A stretch of 64,000 nucleotides of DNA from Nostoc sp. UHCC 0926 (GCF_028623165.1 NZ_CP117768.1:930001-994000); one strand, 5' to 3'; positions 34,127 to 44,049 are shown, counted from the stretch's first letter. Notes: generated by a model not told the origin, from the sequence alone. Made by a program: numbers and translations.

Positions 34127-36791
34127 CTCCCCACTCCCCAACCTTTTTCCAAGGGAGTTTGACTGTAAATCGACTACCTTTGCCTAACTGACTTTCGGCA
34201 TGGACAGTCCCACCGTGCAACTCGACAATTTTTTGCACCATCACTAATCCTAAACCAGTACCTGTAGAACGATGGGTGGAGGAATTTTCAACTTGCACAA
34301 AAGGTTTAAATAATTTGAAAAGGTCATCGGAAAGCATACCAATACCCGTATCTACTACGCTGAAAAAGATATATTCATTTGTGGAATTTGGCTGGACTTC
34401 AATCCAAACTTTGCCTCCTTCTTTGGTAAACTTGATAGCGTTAGTCAACAAGTTGATAAATACTTGGCGAATACGGCGTTCATCAACTTGGATGGGTTCG
34501 AGTTCTTCAGGGACTTGTACACTCAGTTGGATATTTTTTTGAAACGCTAGATATTTGACAAAACTTAGACTAGAGTCACATAATCCCTGAATCGAAGTAG
34601 CAGCTAGTTGTAGTTCTATCTTGCTGGATTCGATGTCGGTAAGCTCAAGAATTTGGTTAATCAATTCTAGTAAATTCTTACCGCTGGATTCGAGCATATT
34701 TAGATACTGGCGCTGTTCTTGACTTACAAGCCCGTACACTTGATCTTGGAGTGCCTCTGTGATCCCAAGAATGGAGCTTAAGGGAGTCCTCAAGTCATGG
34801 CTGATGTTTCCTAAAAAGGTGCTTTTGGCACGATTTGCCACTTCGGCAGCTTCTTTAGCCTCATGCAGAGCGGATTCTGCCCGTTTGCGATCGCATACTT
34901 CTAAAGTCAGGGCGACAAATTCCGCGATTGAGCTAACGAAGTTTTGCTCACTCAAGTCCCATGTCCGGGGAGTCTCAATCTGCTCATACAATACTGTTCC
35001 TACTACTTCGCCCCCAACCCAAATAGAGGTATCAATTAGGGATATAATATTCTTTGGTTCTAGCAATTCATCCCATAATTCTTGTACTTGTAGATCGGTG
35101 CGAGTGTCGGTAACGGCGATCGTACGGGCAGATGCCAAGGATTTAAAGTAGATGGGATAATCTGCACGGTTACGTTCTAAACCTGCCGAATGTCTCTGGT
35201 TGCGACGTTCATAGAGACTTATACATTGTAATTTGGTGCGCTCGCCATTGAATAACCACACACCGACTCGTTCTACTTCTAAGGCATTTGCTGCTTTTTG
35301 GGTGATGATTTTGAATGCTGTTTCCAGATTTCCTTCTGAAATCGCCCTGTGATTTGCCAGTTCTGCTAGTGCTTGATTATGCTGGCCCAATCTTCGCTCA
35401 CTGTTAATCCGTTCTTGGATCTCTTGCTTTAAATCTTGAGTTCGCTGCTTAACTTGCAATTCTAACTCTTCATTTTTGGTAGACAATACACTAAAGGTTT
35501 TGCGTAATTGCTGCATCGTATCGTTGAAAGATTCACCCAGCACCTCTAGTTCTTTAATGCCCTGTACTATCACCACTGAGTCTTCGCTATTGGTAAAATC
35601 GGCTAAATCTTTTATTGCCGTGCTGAAGTACAGAATTGGCTGAGTTATCCACCGGGCGGTGACAATCCCTAGTAAAGTAGCTAGTCCCAATCCTCCCAGA
35701 CAGAGAAAAATTGTGGTTTGAGTGTTGCGATCAATTTGTTCGATAAAGTCTGCTTCTGGGACAGCCACTATAATCAACCAATTGACATTTGGTTCGCCCT
35801 GTAAGGGTCTAACTTCTAAAAATTGTCGTTTGCCATCAAAGAAGAAATCCAGTTGCTGTAAGCTTTGAATCTGGTCAAAGTTACTAAATTTAGTTGCTAA
35901 ATATTTAGCGCTTGCTTGAGTAAAAGGATTCCCGCTCTGGGAAGCTGCTAACCGAATGGGTTTACCATTTTGGATGCGGAATGGTTCTTCCGTTGTGGAA
36001 CTTGCTACTAATAGCCCCGATCGCTCGATAATAAAAACTTGCCCAGATTTGCCAACTTGAATATTTTGCAGTAAATCCCCAATTTGTGATATATGAGTTA
36101 GAGTGCTGTTAACTCCGAGTAATTGACCTTGGGAGTTATATATAGGTTGAGATGCACTAATTAGAAGCGTTGGTTCAGTGAGGGGTGTAAAAATCCGACT
36201 AAAGCTGAATTTTTTGGCGCTAACTGCTGCTTGATAATCAGGACGCGATCGCGCATCATAGTTTTTGATCACCTCTGGTAGTTGGGTACGTTGACCTTGA
36301 CGGTCAATTCTGTAAGTGTAGAGGTCGTACCCAGTTGACTTATCGGCAAGTCTTAGCAAAAATTGGCGATCGTTGAGCTTCTGGATTGCTAGGTGTTCTT
36401 GCTGTTCATTGCTTGCCGTTAAGGCGATGCCTGCGGCAGGCTGCGCCAACGCATCAGGAAAAATCTCTAACTGCTTTATTAAGTATGACTCCCAGGTTGC
36501 AAGATTCTCCATCTTCAGCAACCCGATGTCAATGACATTTTGATTACCGCGTAGTATTTGACGCGGGGTTGAGAGATAAGTCTGTAAATTCTGCTCTACT
36601 CGATTGGCGACTTGACGAAGCAGTTCGCTGGCTACCTCATTGACTGCCTTTTGCCCATTACCAATTGATAAGTATGCAGTTAATCCCACAGCTAGCAAGA
36701 TTTGCAGCAGAAACAATACTACCAGGATGCGACTTAGGGGTACGCCTTTAAATAGGGAAAAAACACTACTTTTTCCAAAATTTTTGTTCAT
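34119..36791 (-). CDS. Transmembrane sensor histidine kinase (dCache-HAMP-GAF-HisKA-HATPase)
   Basis: An 890-residue sensor. A first helix (about 22-45) and second helix (about 360-380) enclose an extracytoplasmic dCache domain (SGQVFIIERSGLLVASST, NWLIIVAVPEADF). HAMP (about 382-435), a coiled coil, and GAF (about 480-625, VGVWLFNGERTKLQC) follow. HisKA has the phospho-acceptor H665 in ISHDLRTPLSS; HATPase_c has VVDTGIGMLSDD and STGTGLGLVMVQK. It lacks a receiver domain. Codons about 112-122 are an in-frame copy of an SDR (36424-36455), placing an Ala/Pro-rich insert in the sensor domain. No response regulator is adjacent, so it is an orphan. Confidence 0.92.
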   Translation of the reverse strand: MNKNFGKSSVFSLFKGVPLSRILVVLFLLQILLAVGLTAYLSIGNGQKAVNEVASELLRQVANRVEQNLQTYLSTPRQILRGNQNVIDIGLLKMENLATWESYLIKQLEIFPDALAQPAAGIALTASNEQQEHLAIQKLNDRQFLLRLADKSTGYDLYTYRIDRQGQRTQLPEVIKNYDARSRPDYQAAVSAKKFSFSRIFTPLTEPTLLISASQPIYNSQGQLLGVNSTLTHISQIGDLLQNIQVGKSGQVFIIERSGLLVASSTTEEPFRIQNGKPIRLAASQSGNPFTQASAKYLATKFSNFDQIQSLQQLDFFFDGKRQFLEVRPLQGEPNVNWLIIVAVPEADFIEQIDRNTQTTIFLCLGGLGLATLLGIVTARWITQPILYFSTAIKDLADFTNSEDSVVIVQGIKELEVLGESFNDTMQQLRKTFSVLSTKNEELELQVKQRTQDLKQEIQERINSERRLGQHNQALAELANHRAISEGNLETAFKIITQKAANALEVERVGVWLFNGERTKLQCISLYERRNQRHSAGLERNRADYPIYFKSLASARTIAVTDTRTDLQVQELWDELLEPKNIISLIDTSIWVGGEVVGTVLYEQIETPRTWDLSEQNFVSSIAEFVALTLEVCDRKRAESALHEAKEAAEVANRAKSTFLGNISHDLRTPLSSILGITEALQDQVYGLVSQEQRQYLNMLESSGKNLLELINQILELTDIESSKIELQLAATSIQGLCDSSLSFVKYLAFQKNIQLSVQVPEELEPIQVDERRIRQVFINLLTNAIKFTKEGGKVWIEVQPNSTNEYIFFSVVDTGIGMLSDDLFKLFKPFVQVENSSTHRSTGTGLGLVMVQKIVELHGGTVHAESQLGKGSRFTVKLPWKKVGEWGVS

Positions 36792-37202
36792 CTGCCCACT
36801 TCCCCTGCTCCCGCTGACTGTCCTGTAGTACTGAGTACAACGCCTCGACTTGGCACTCGTGTGGGCTTATGCATAGTTTGTACTCGGTCGGGTCAAGTGC
36901 CAATATACCACTTATGGTAAAAGAACAAAACATTACGCCGTGTGCAACTTTCTTTCAAACCTAACCCCCAATCCCAACCCTTGTAGCGTTGGGGAGCAAG
37001 AATCAAAGCCAAAACTCTTAAAGTGGAGATGAGATAATAATTTCAGCAGTTAAATATTGAGGCAAAGCCTCGATGAATGCATTCCCATGCGGAGTATGGG
37101 AACGAGGAAAAGCCTCATCAAGTTAGAACACCACAATTCAGTAATCCTGGAAGAACCTCTCCTTCTACCCCTCTTTTCGTAGGAGAGGGGAGTTTAGCAT
37201 GT
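36792..37202. other. Intergenic region upstream of the sensor kinase
   Basis: No gene is seen. TTGGCACT near 36850 and AGTGCCAA near 36896 form a spaced inverted repeat close to the kinase promoter area. Further right are repeat pieces with GAGGCAAAGCCTC (37062-37074). Confidence 0.35.
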
Positions 37203-37389
37203 GTGTCAACTTAAGCAAAAACTCCTTTAAAATCTCGTTTCCAGCCAGAGGCTGGAAATGCTCTTTCTTTGCGGCAGAGCCGCAAATCTTGAGGCAGCAG
37301 CCCCCCATTAGGCATTCCCAGTCGGAGACTGTGAACAAGGGAATCTCTGAAGGACTTATCTAGAGAGGCTTTTACGTTAAGTTGACACC
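37203..37389. mobile_element. MITE with TGTCAACTTAA terminal inverted repeats, intact copy
   Basis: The left end GTGTCAACTTAAGC (37203-) and right end TTAAGTTGACACC (37377-37389) are inverted copies. Inside are two short hairpins (TTTCCAGCC/GGCTGGAAA and GCGGCAGAGCCGC). The 187-bp size equals that of the 48041-48318 element once its nested insert is removed. No gene inside. Confidence 0.85.
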
Positions 37390-37852
37390 AATGGGAGTTG
37401 AGCTAACCCTTTCCTACAAGCGTTGGGGGCTGGGGAGTTAGGTTTTTGATTACTGAATTGATGCTCTAGGTTTGATATGAACCGGATTGAATCTGATCCC
37501 TTCTTGCTAATTTCAATTAAAAATAAAAAACAAAAATAATTCCAGATTATACTGCCTGTTTGTCAGTGCGATAAATTATATTCTAAAGCTGATGAATATG
37601 AAAAAAATTGATCAAAAACCCGATCAATTCGTTTCTGGTTGAAATTTATTAGTTCTAACTTACGTTATTAAGTAAATATAACTCTAGACAGATGAAATCT
37701 GAAACGTTACTGTTATTAGTAACGTATTTTTTCTGTGTTTAGGCAACATTCAAGTCTAGGCACTAGAGAAAAGGAGTTAATCACTAAAAGATTACTCCTA
37801 ATTGTACTGCATCCTACCCACAGCCAGCATCAAGACATAGGTTTTATTACTC
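37390..37852. other. Leader region of the GH65 gene
   Basis: AT-rich, no gene seen. AAAGGAG occurs at 37770-37776 but about 80 bases before the GH65 ATG, so it does not serve it. Confidence 0.35.
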
Positions 37853-40102
37853 ATGCTCAACGTATCCACTCACAATTCTCAACAAAATCAGCAATTGATT
37901 GGCACTACTGACTGGAACGTTATTGAAACGCAGTTTGACCGGACGCAGTTGCACCACAAAGAAACCGTCTTCACGCTTAGTAATGGGTTCTTAGGAGTAC
38001 GGGGTACGTTTGAGGAAGGGTATTCCCAGGATTTACCAGCTACACTCATTCACGGTGTTTATGATGATGTGACAATTGCTCATACCGAACTTGTGAACTG
38101 TCCCAACTGGCTGCCATTAGTAGTGAAAGTAGCTGGCGAACGCTTTAGCATGGACAGTGGTGAAATTCTCAACTACGAACGTCGGCTTGATCTGCGTTTA
38201 GGTTTAGTTAGCCGTGATCTGCGGTGGCGTAGTCCTAGTGGTCATACCCTCGATTTTCACTTCGAGCGTTTCGCCAGTTTAGCAGATCAACACGTTTTGG
38301 CGATTCGCGCTCAAATTACATCCGTAGACTTTGAGGGTGAAATTACCGTCGAAGCAGGATTTGACAGCGAACCAGATACTCAAGGCGTTAAACATTGGCG
38401 AACCTTAAACCAAGGTGGCATAGATCAGATTATCTGGCTAAATAGTCAAACCCTCTATTCAGGTATTGAACTTGGGATGGCTGCTAAGTTAATTGTAGAT
38501 GGTGAGGAAACTATACCCGTGGGCATCAAAAATGCTTCTAGTTCTCCCACTTTGACAACCACCTTTGAGTTATACCCAGGAAAAACGGCGACTGTCGAAA
38601 AGATTGTCACCCTGTTTACTTCACGGGAAACAGAAGTCCCGATCGCAGTTGCCTTAGAAAGACTCGCTGATGAACCCAGATATACTACCCTATTGGCAGC
38701 TCACATTGCTGCATGGGATCAAGTGTGGCAAGACAGTGACATTATTATAGAAGGCGATCGCTTGGCTCAGTTAAGCGTCCGTTACAATCTCTTCCAATTA
38801 CTAGCTGTCACACCGCGTCACGATAACCGGGTGAGCATCCCTCCCAAAACCCTTTCTGGTTTTGCCTATAGCGGACACATCTTTTGGGATACGGAAATTT
38901 TCATCCTACCGTTCCTCACCTTAACTCAACCAGCCCTAGCGCGTAACTTACTCACCTACCGCTACCACACCTTACCAGGAGCTAGACGTAAAGCTCAAGA
39001 AGCAGGTTATGAAGGGGCAATGTTTGCTTGGGAAAGTGCTACCACTGGTGATGAAGTGACTCCGCGCTGGGTGCCAACTCCCAATGGTGAATTAGTCCGC
39101 ATCTGGTGCGGTGACATTGAAGTGCATATCACTGCTGATGTCGCCTATGCAGTTTTACACTACTGGCAGACTACCAACGATGATGATTGGATGCGGGATT
39201 ATGGGGCAGAAATTATCCTCGATACAGCTATTTTCTGGGAAAGTCGGGTGCAGTGGAATCAAGAGCGCCACAGCTACGACATCCTAGATGTGATTGGCCC
39301 TGATGAAAATCACGATCGCGTCGATAATAATGCCTTCACCAATCTCATGGTTCAGTGGCATTTGCAGTCAGCTTTGGCGCTGTGGGACTGGTTCAAGCAA
39401 GCCTATCCTGAAACTTCAGCCCAACTGGTGCAAAAACTCAACTTAACCACAGAGCGTCTGCACCGTTGGGCGGAAATCCAAGAGCGTCTATTTATCAATG
39501 AAGATATCCAAACAGGTTTAATTGAGCAGTTTGAGGGCTTTTTCCAGTTAGAAGACATTAACTTCGCTGATTATGAACCGCGCAGCAAATCTCTGCAAGG
39601 TTTGTTAGGAATTGAAGCCACAAGCCAAAAGCAGATTCTCAAGCAGCCAGATGTATTGATGCTTCTGTACTTACTGCGCGATCGCTATGACTATAACACC
39701 CTTACCACCAACTGGGACTATTACAACCAGCGTACCGACCACAGCTATGGTTCTTCACTAGGCCCAGCCATTCACGCCATCTTAGCTTGCGATCTCAATC
39801 AACCAACTGAAGCCTATACGCACTTTCTGCGATCGGCCTTGGTAGACTTGGAAGATGTGAGGCGTAACGCAGGCGAAGGAATTCACGCCGCCAGTGCTGG
39901 AGGAGTATGGCAAGCGGTAGTTTTCGGGTTTGGCGGGATTCGGATGACTCAATTTGGCCCCGTTGCCTGTCCCAACCTACCACCTAACTGGACGCGTTTG
40001 AAGTTTCGCCTGCAATGGCGTAACGAGTGGTATGACTTCGACTTACAAGCCGAAACAGAAGTCAAAGTTCCCACCTTGGCAGATACACGCTCGGAAATTT
40101 AG
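37853..40102 (+). CDS. Glycoside hydrolase family 65 protein (disaccharide phosphorylase)
   Basis: A 749-residue protein of the maltose/trehalose/kojibiose phosphorylase family. The N-terminal beta-sandwich has ETVFTLSNGFLGVRGTFEEG. The (alpha/alpha)6 barrel has FWDTEIFILPFL, GAMFAWESATTGDE and DVIGPDENHDRVDNN, whose E485 is the expected general acid. ASAGGVWQAVVFGFGG is the phosphate-binding region. These enzymes split a disaccharide with phosphate to give beta-glucose 1-phosphate and glucose. In many bacteria the next gene is beta-phosphoglucomutase, which uses that product; here only a stub remains. Linkage specificity is unknown. Confidence 0.9.
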   Translation: MLNVSTHNSQQNQQLIGTTDWNVIETQFDRTQLHHKETVFTLSNGFLGVRGTFEEGYSQDLPATLIHGVYDDVTIAHTELVNCPNWLPLVVKVAGERFSMDSGEILNYERRLDLRLGLVSRDLRWRSPSGHTLDFHFERFASLADQHVLAIRAQITSVDFEGEITVEAGFDSEPDTQGVKHWRTLNQGGIDQIIWLNSQTLYSGIELGMAAKLIVDGEETIPVGIKNASSSPTLTTTFELYPGKTATVEKIVTLFTSRETEVPIAVALERLADEPRYTTLLAAHIAAWDQVWQDSDIIIEGDRLAQLSVRYNLFQLLAVTPRHDNRVSIPPKTLSGFAYSGHIFWDTEIFILPFLTLTQPALARNLLTYRYHTLPGARRKAQEAGYEGAMFAWESATTGDEVTPRWVPTPNGELVRIWCGDIEVHITADVAYAVLHYWQTTNDDDWMRDYGAEIILDTAIFWESRVQWNQERHSYDILDVIGPDENHDRVDNNAFTNLMVQWHLQSALALWDWFKQAYPETSAQLVQKLNLTTERLHRWAEIQERLFINEDIQTGLIEQFEGFFQLEDINFADYEPRSKSLQGLLGIEATSQKQILKQPDVLMLLYLLRDRYDYNTLTTNWDYYNQRTDHSYGSSLGPAIHAILACDLNQPTEAYTHFLRSALVDLEDVRRNAGEGIHAASAGGVWQAVVFGFGGIRMTQFGPVACPNLPPNWTRLKFRLQWRNEWYDFDLQAETEVKVPTLADTRSEI

Positions 40103-40145
40103 TGGGGTTATCTTCGACTTGGATGGAGTTTTAACCGATAGCTAA
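40101..40145 (+). pseudogene. Stub of beta-phosphoglucomutase (HAD family)
   Basis: Immediately after the GH65 stop a second frame reads SGVIFDLDGVLTDS and then TAA. DLDGVLTD is HAD motif I in the exact form used by beta-phosphoglucomutase, the usual partner of GH65. From 40146 on an SDR (TTCGCGCAGCGTCTCGTAG at 40168-40186) replaces the rest. Only about 15 codons survive, without a start codon. Confidence 0.75.
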
Positions 40146-40159
40146 GAGTTTACCTGCGA

Positions 40160-40210
40160 TCGTTGTTCGCGCAGCGTCTCGTAGAGAAGACGTTGGCGCA
40201 GCCATCGCTT
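40160..40210. repeat. Small dispersed repeat, TTCGCGCAGCGTCTCG type
   Basis: It shares TCGCGCAGCGTCTCG and GAGAAG with the repeat at 51539-51587, and inverted with 5163-5211 and 19360-19377. Confidence 0.65.
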
Positions 40211-40312
40211 TTACAAAAGAAACCTCTCCCTGGTTTTACTACGAAAAACTTTCCCTCTCCGAGTCGGAGAGGGACAGACTTGAACTTTAGTTCAAGGCAG
40301 GGAGAGGTTCTT

Positions 40313-43300
40313 CTACCGAGGAACTGCTGCTTTAATCTTCTTACAAATATCCACCCAAGCTTTACTCTCTTGTGCTGGGTTTAGGCTGTTTAAAGGTTGA
40401 TTAGGAGGGTGCGCTGACTGATACTTTTTAATTTCTGTTTCGTCATAGCTGCTAAAACTCAACGGTATCCAAATAATCGTGAGTCCTTCGGCTTCAGCTG
40501 CATCCAACAATGGGGGTAACTCATTATCAGCAATAAAGTCTGATGCTAAAAAATCGGGGCTAACCAACAATACTGCCACTTTTGCTGCTGCTAAAGCATT
40601 TTCAATTTCTTTGCGCCACTCAGCACCGGGTTGAATCTTGCTATCGTCCCACACGTCCATATTTTGGTTGCGAATCATTGGCTTGAGGTGTTTCTGGAGT
40701 TTAGTAAGCCACTCCTGATCTTGATGACTATAGCTAATGAAAACTTGATTTCTGGTTACAGGTTCAGATATGGGTATTTCCGAACTTGGTAGAGTCGGTA
40801 AAATATCGTCAATCAATCTGCGGACATCTACCATATCACCGCTATCTTGGCACTGGATTTGGTAGCGATTATTTTCCCGGAATTTGTACAACACGTCTCG
40901 GCTGTAAAAATAAGGCGTTTGACTATCCTTACAGCTTTCACAGTTGCAGGGAACAAGTGTTTGATATTGCAGACGTTCGTAAGAGTTATGAATTTTTTCT
41001 AGTTCATGGATGATAACTGCTAGCCGTTCTTTCTTGTCTTTTCCTGCTACGCGGACTTTAATTTCTCGTTGATTGTAGTGTTCAATCACTTCAGCACGGG
41101 TTTGGTCTTTAGCAAGAACAACGCCTGTTTTCCAAACTAGGGTTTGTTGTTCAATATCGGAGTGCATTTCGACTATAAAGCGGGTGAGAATACCTTTCGG
41201 CATGAAGTCATATTTATAACGCAGGATTAGGTTATTGGATTCATCCCAATTGAAATCAGGTTGGTTGACAGAGAGTAATTGAGGTGCGATATAAGTGCCG
41301 GGACGACTAGGTATTTCGTAACACAGTTTAAATTTCATCATTAGCCGCAACAGTTCTGGTCGCATATTGGCATATTTGTTTTCGTGCCAAATATTTTTTA
41401 AATCATTGCGATCAAATTTACCCAGGTTTTGAATTACTTGTGGATTATCTAACACTTTGTAAACGGCATCTGTACCCCAAGTGGGCTTGAGAATCACGGT
41501 TTTTATTAAAAAGTCATCATCTTGGAAGTGAAGGCATACACCCAAATCATGCAGATAGTCACTGAGTTGGAGTTTATCCTCCTGTTTAGTAAAACCATGT
41601 TGATCACAGATGTTTAGATATTCTTCCAAGCTAATATATTCGCGAGAGTTACCTTCTAAAGCTTCTCGCACTTTGACCCAGGTTTTAGGGAGTTCTATTC
41701 CTACATGAGGTAGGTTAGTAATATAATGCTTAATTTTATTTAAGATTTCTGGCAGACCGCGATCAGTAGCCAAGTTTGTAGTAAGTGTTTCCTGAAAATT
41801 AGTGAATTCACGCCGTAACTCCCGCTCGTTTATTTCTCGTTTGCGCTCCTGCTTTTCATTTTTGATAATTAACAAAGGACTATTACCGCTCAGTAATTCA
41901 ACTACATTTAACCAGTAGTATAAATCTGTGTCTTCTTTGCGAGTATCAGCAACCAAGGCATAAAGAGAGCGTTTTGTGAGGAAAAATTGGTGGGTCGCAT
42001 GGTAAATTTCTTGGCCACCAAAGTCCCAAATGTTGACCTGAAATTCTCTGTTATTATTGTCAAGCAAGAACTTCCATTGAATAACATCAATGCCTTCGGT
42101 GGTATTTTCATCTTGTTGTAACGTATATTTATTGTCTTGAATTTTTTTGGCTAGCGTAGTTTTACCTGCACCACCTTCTCCTACAATGATTAATTTAGCT
42201 TCATAAAGGCGATCAGTTTTTTGTTCTAGTTGTTGCCTGTAGAAGTTCAGAATTGCTCTAAACCCTTTTTTTCGGATTTCTGGTGGAAGTAATAGCAGAG
42301 GATTGTTACCAAATGTAAGTCTTGCCAAGCGTAACTTTCCAATTTCTGGAGGCAGTTTGACTAATTTGTTGTCTCTAAGACCAAGCGATTTCAATTTAGA
42401 AAGTAGACCCATCTCTTCTGGCAGCATCGTCAGTTGATTAAAGCTGAGGTCGAGGGATTGCAGCTTGGTGAGTTGGCCAATTTCCGGTGGCAGACTGCTC
42501 AGTTGATTACTGCTGAGGTCGAGGGATTGCAGCTTGGTGAGTTGGCCAATTTCCGCTGGCAGACTGCTCAGTTGATTACTGCTGAGGTCGAGGAATTTCA
42601 GCTTGGTGAGTTGGACAATTTCCGCTGGCAGACTGCTCAGTTGATTACTGCTGAGGTCGAGGAATTTCAGCTTGGTGAGTTGGACAATTTCCGCTGGCAG
42701 ACTGCTCAGTTGATTACTGCTGAGGTCGAGGGTTTGCAGGTTGGTGAGTTGGCCAATTTCCGCTGGCAGACTGCTCAGTTGATTACTGCTGAGGTCGAGG
42801 GTTTGCAGGTTGGTGAGTTGGACAATTTCCGCTGGCAGACTGCTCAGTTGATTACTGCTGAGGTCGAGGGTTTGCAGGTTGGTGAGTTGGACAATTTCCG
42901 CTGGCAGACTGCTCAGTTGATTACTGCTGAGGTCGAGGGTTTGCAGGTTGGTGAGTTGGACAATTTCCAGTGGCAGACTGCTCAGTTGATTACTGGGGAG
43001 GTAGAGGGTTTGCAGGTTGGTGAGTTGGCCAATTTCCGCTGGCAGACTGCTCAGTTGATTACTGGGGAGGTAGAGGAATTGCAGGTTGGTGAGTTGGCCA
43101 ATTTCCGCTGGCAAACTGCTCAGTTGATTACTGGGGAGGTAGAGGGTTTGCAGGTTGGTGAGTTGGCCAATTTCCGCTGGCAGACTGCTCAGTTGATTAC
43201 TGGTGAATTCGAGGGATTGCAGGTTGGTGAGTTGGCCAATTTCCGCTGGCAGACTGCTCAGTTGATTACTGCCCAGGTAGAGGGTTTGCAGGTTAGTGAG

Positions 43301-43894
43301 TTGGCCAATTTCCGCTGGCAGACTGCTCAGTTGATTACTACCCAGGTAGAGGGATTGCAGGTTGGTGAGTTGGCCAATTTCCGCTGGCAGACTGCTCAGT
43401 TGATTACTACCCAGGTAGAGGGATTGCAGGTTGGTGAGTTGGCCAATTTCCGCTGGCAGACTGCTCAGTTGATTACTGGTGAATTCGAGGGATTGCAGGT
43501 TGGTGAGTTGGCCAATTTCCGCTGGCAGACTGCTCAGTTGACTACTGCTGAGGTTGAGGGTTTGCAAGTTGGTGAGTTGGCCAATTTCCGCTGGCAGACT
43601 GCTCAGTCGATTCAAGGTGAGGTAGAGGGTTTGCAGGTTGGTGAGTTGGACAATTTCCGGTGGAAGACTGCTCAGTCGATTCAAGGTGAGGTTGAGCGTT
43701 TGTAAGTTGGTGAGTTGGACAATTTCCGGTGGCAGACTGCTCAGTTGATTAAAGCTGAGGTCGAGCATTCGCAGGTTAATGAGTTTTCCAATTTCTGGTG
43801 GCAGGGTTGTTAAGCCTTTGTCAGAAAGGTCTAATTTTGTCAGCTTTTTTCTGGCAGCTTGTTCAATAATTTGCAGCAGTTCTTCGTTAGTCAT
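40313..43894 (-). CDS. LRR-Roc-COR-TIR (ROCO GTPase) protein
   Basis: A 1193-residue multidomain protein. Residues about 15-520 hold about 22 leucine-rich repeats of exactly 23 residues (consensus LSSLPAEIGQLTNLQTLDLSSNQ in three near-identical flavours). The Roc GTPase follows with P-loop GEGGAGKTT at 571-579 and WDFGGQEIYH; the NKxD motif is not obvious (IIKNEKQ). COR spans about 730-1010. A TIR domain closes the protein, from QVFISYSHQD (about 1050) to 1193, with E1125 in DNELPPL near the NADase glutamate position. ROCO proteins dimerise through COR and switch by GTP turnover. A role in signalling or defence is inferred. ATG 43894 lacks a clear ribosome site. Confidence 0.92.
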   Translation of the reverse strand: MTNEELLQIIEQAARKKLTKLDLSDKGLTTLPPEIGKLINLRMLDLSFNQLSSLPPEIVQLTNLQTLNLTLNRLSSLPPEIVQLTNLQTLYLTLNRLSSLPAEIGQLTNLQTLNLSSSQLSSLPAEIGQLTNLQSLEFTSNQLSSLPAEIGQLTNLQSLYLGSNQLSSLPAEIGQLTNLQSLYLGSNQLSSLPAEIGQLTNLQTLYLGSNQLSSLPAEIGQLTNLQSLEFTSNQLSSLPAEIGQLTNLQTLYLPSNQLSSLPAEIGQLTNLQFLYLPSNQLSSLPAEIGQLTNLQTLYLPSNQLSSLPLEIVQLTNLQTLDLSSNQLSSLPAEIVQLTNLQTLDLSSNQLSSLPAEIVQLTNLQTLDLSSNQLSSLPAEIGQLTNLQTLDLSSNQLSSLPAEIVQLTKLKFLDLSSNQLSSLPAEIVQLTKLKFLDLSSNQLSSLPAEIGQLTKLQSLDLSSNQLSSLPPEIGQLTKLQSLDLSFNQLTMLPEEMGLLSKLKSLGLRDNKLVKLPPEIGKLRLARLTFGNNPLLLLPPEIRKKGFRAILNFYRQQLEQKTDRLYEAKLIIVGEGGAGKTTLAKKIQDNKYTLQQDENTTEGIDVIQWKFLLDNNNREFQVNIWDFGGQEIYHATHQFFLTKRSLYALVADTRKEDTDLYYWLNVVELLSGNSPLLIIKNEKQERKREINERELRREFTNFQETLTTNLATDRGLPEILNKIKHYITNLPHVGIELPKTWVKVREALEGNSREYISLEEYLNICDQHGFTKQEDKLQLSDYLHDLGVCLHFQDDDFLIKTVILKPTWGTDAVYKVLDNPQVIQNLGKFDRNDLKNIWHENKYANMRPELLRLMMKFKLCYEIPSRPGTYIAPQLLSVNQPDFNWDESNNLILRYKYDFMPKGILTRFIVEMHSDIEQQTLVWKTGVVLAKDQTRAEVIEHYNQREIKVRVAGKDKKERLAVIIHELEKIHNSYERLQYQTLVPCNCESCKDSQTPYFYSRDVLYKFRENNRYQIQCQDSGDMVDVRRLIDDILPTLPSSEIPISEPVTRNQVFISYSHQDQEWLTKLQKHLKPMIRNQNMDVWDDSKIQPGAEWRKEIENALAAAKVAVLLVSPDFLASDFIADNELPPLLDAAEAEGLTIIWIPLSFSSYDETEIKKYQSAHPPNQPLNSLNPAQESKAWVDICKKIKAAVPR

Positions 43895-44049
43895 TTCGGG
43901 TTTTACAGAGGCGATGCCTGACGACGAGTTGCTGCTTGGACGCGCAGCAGAGAAATCGAGCTAATTAATAATGTAGCCTGTATCAAGAATTGGATTGTGG
44001 CGATCGCAGGCTCCTACGCCTCTAGACTCGACCTCAAAACCTCACCATT

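Noticed and set aside
42434..43705. 423-codon plus-strand frame across the LRR array
   Set aside because: It is the antisense of the 69-bp LRR units; 69 is a multiple of 3, so a repeat without stops stays open. The opposite strand encodes clear LRR, Roc, COR and TIR domains.
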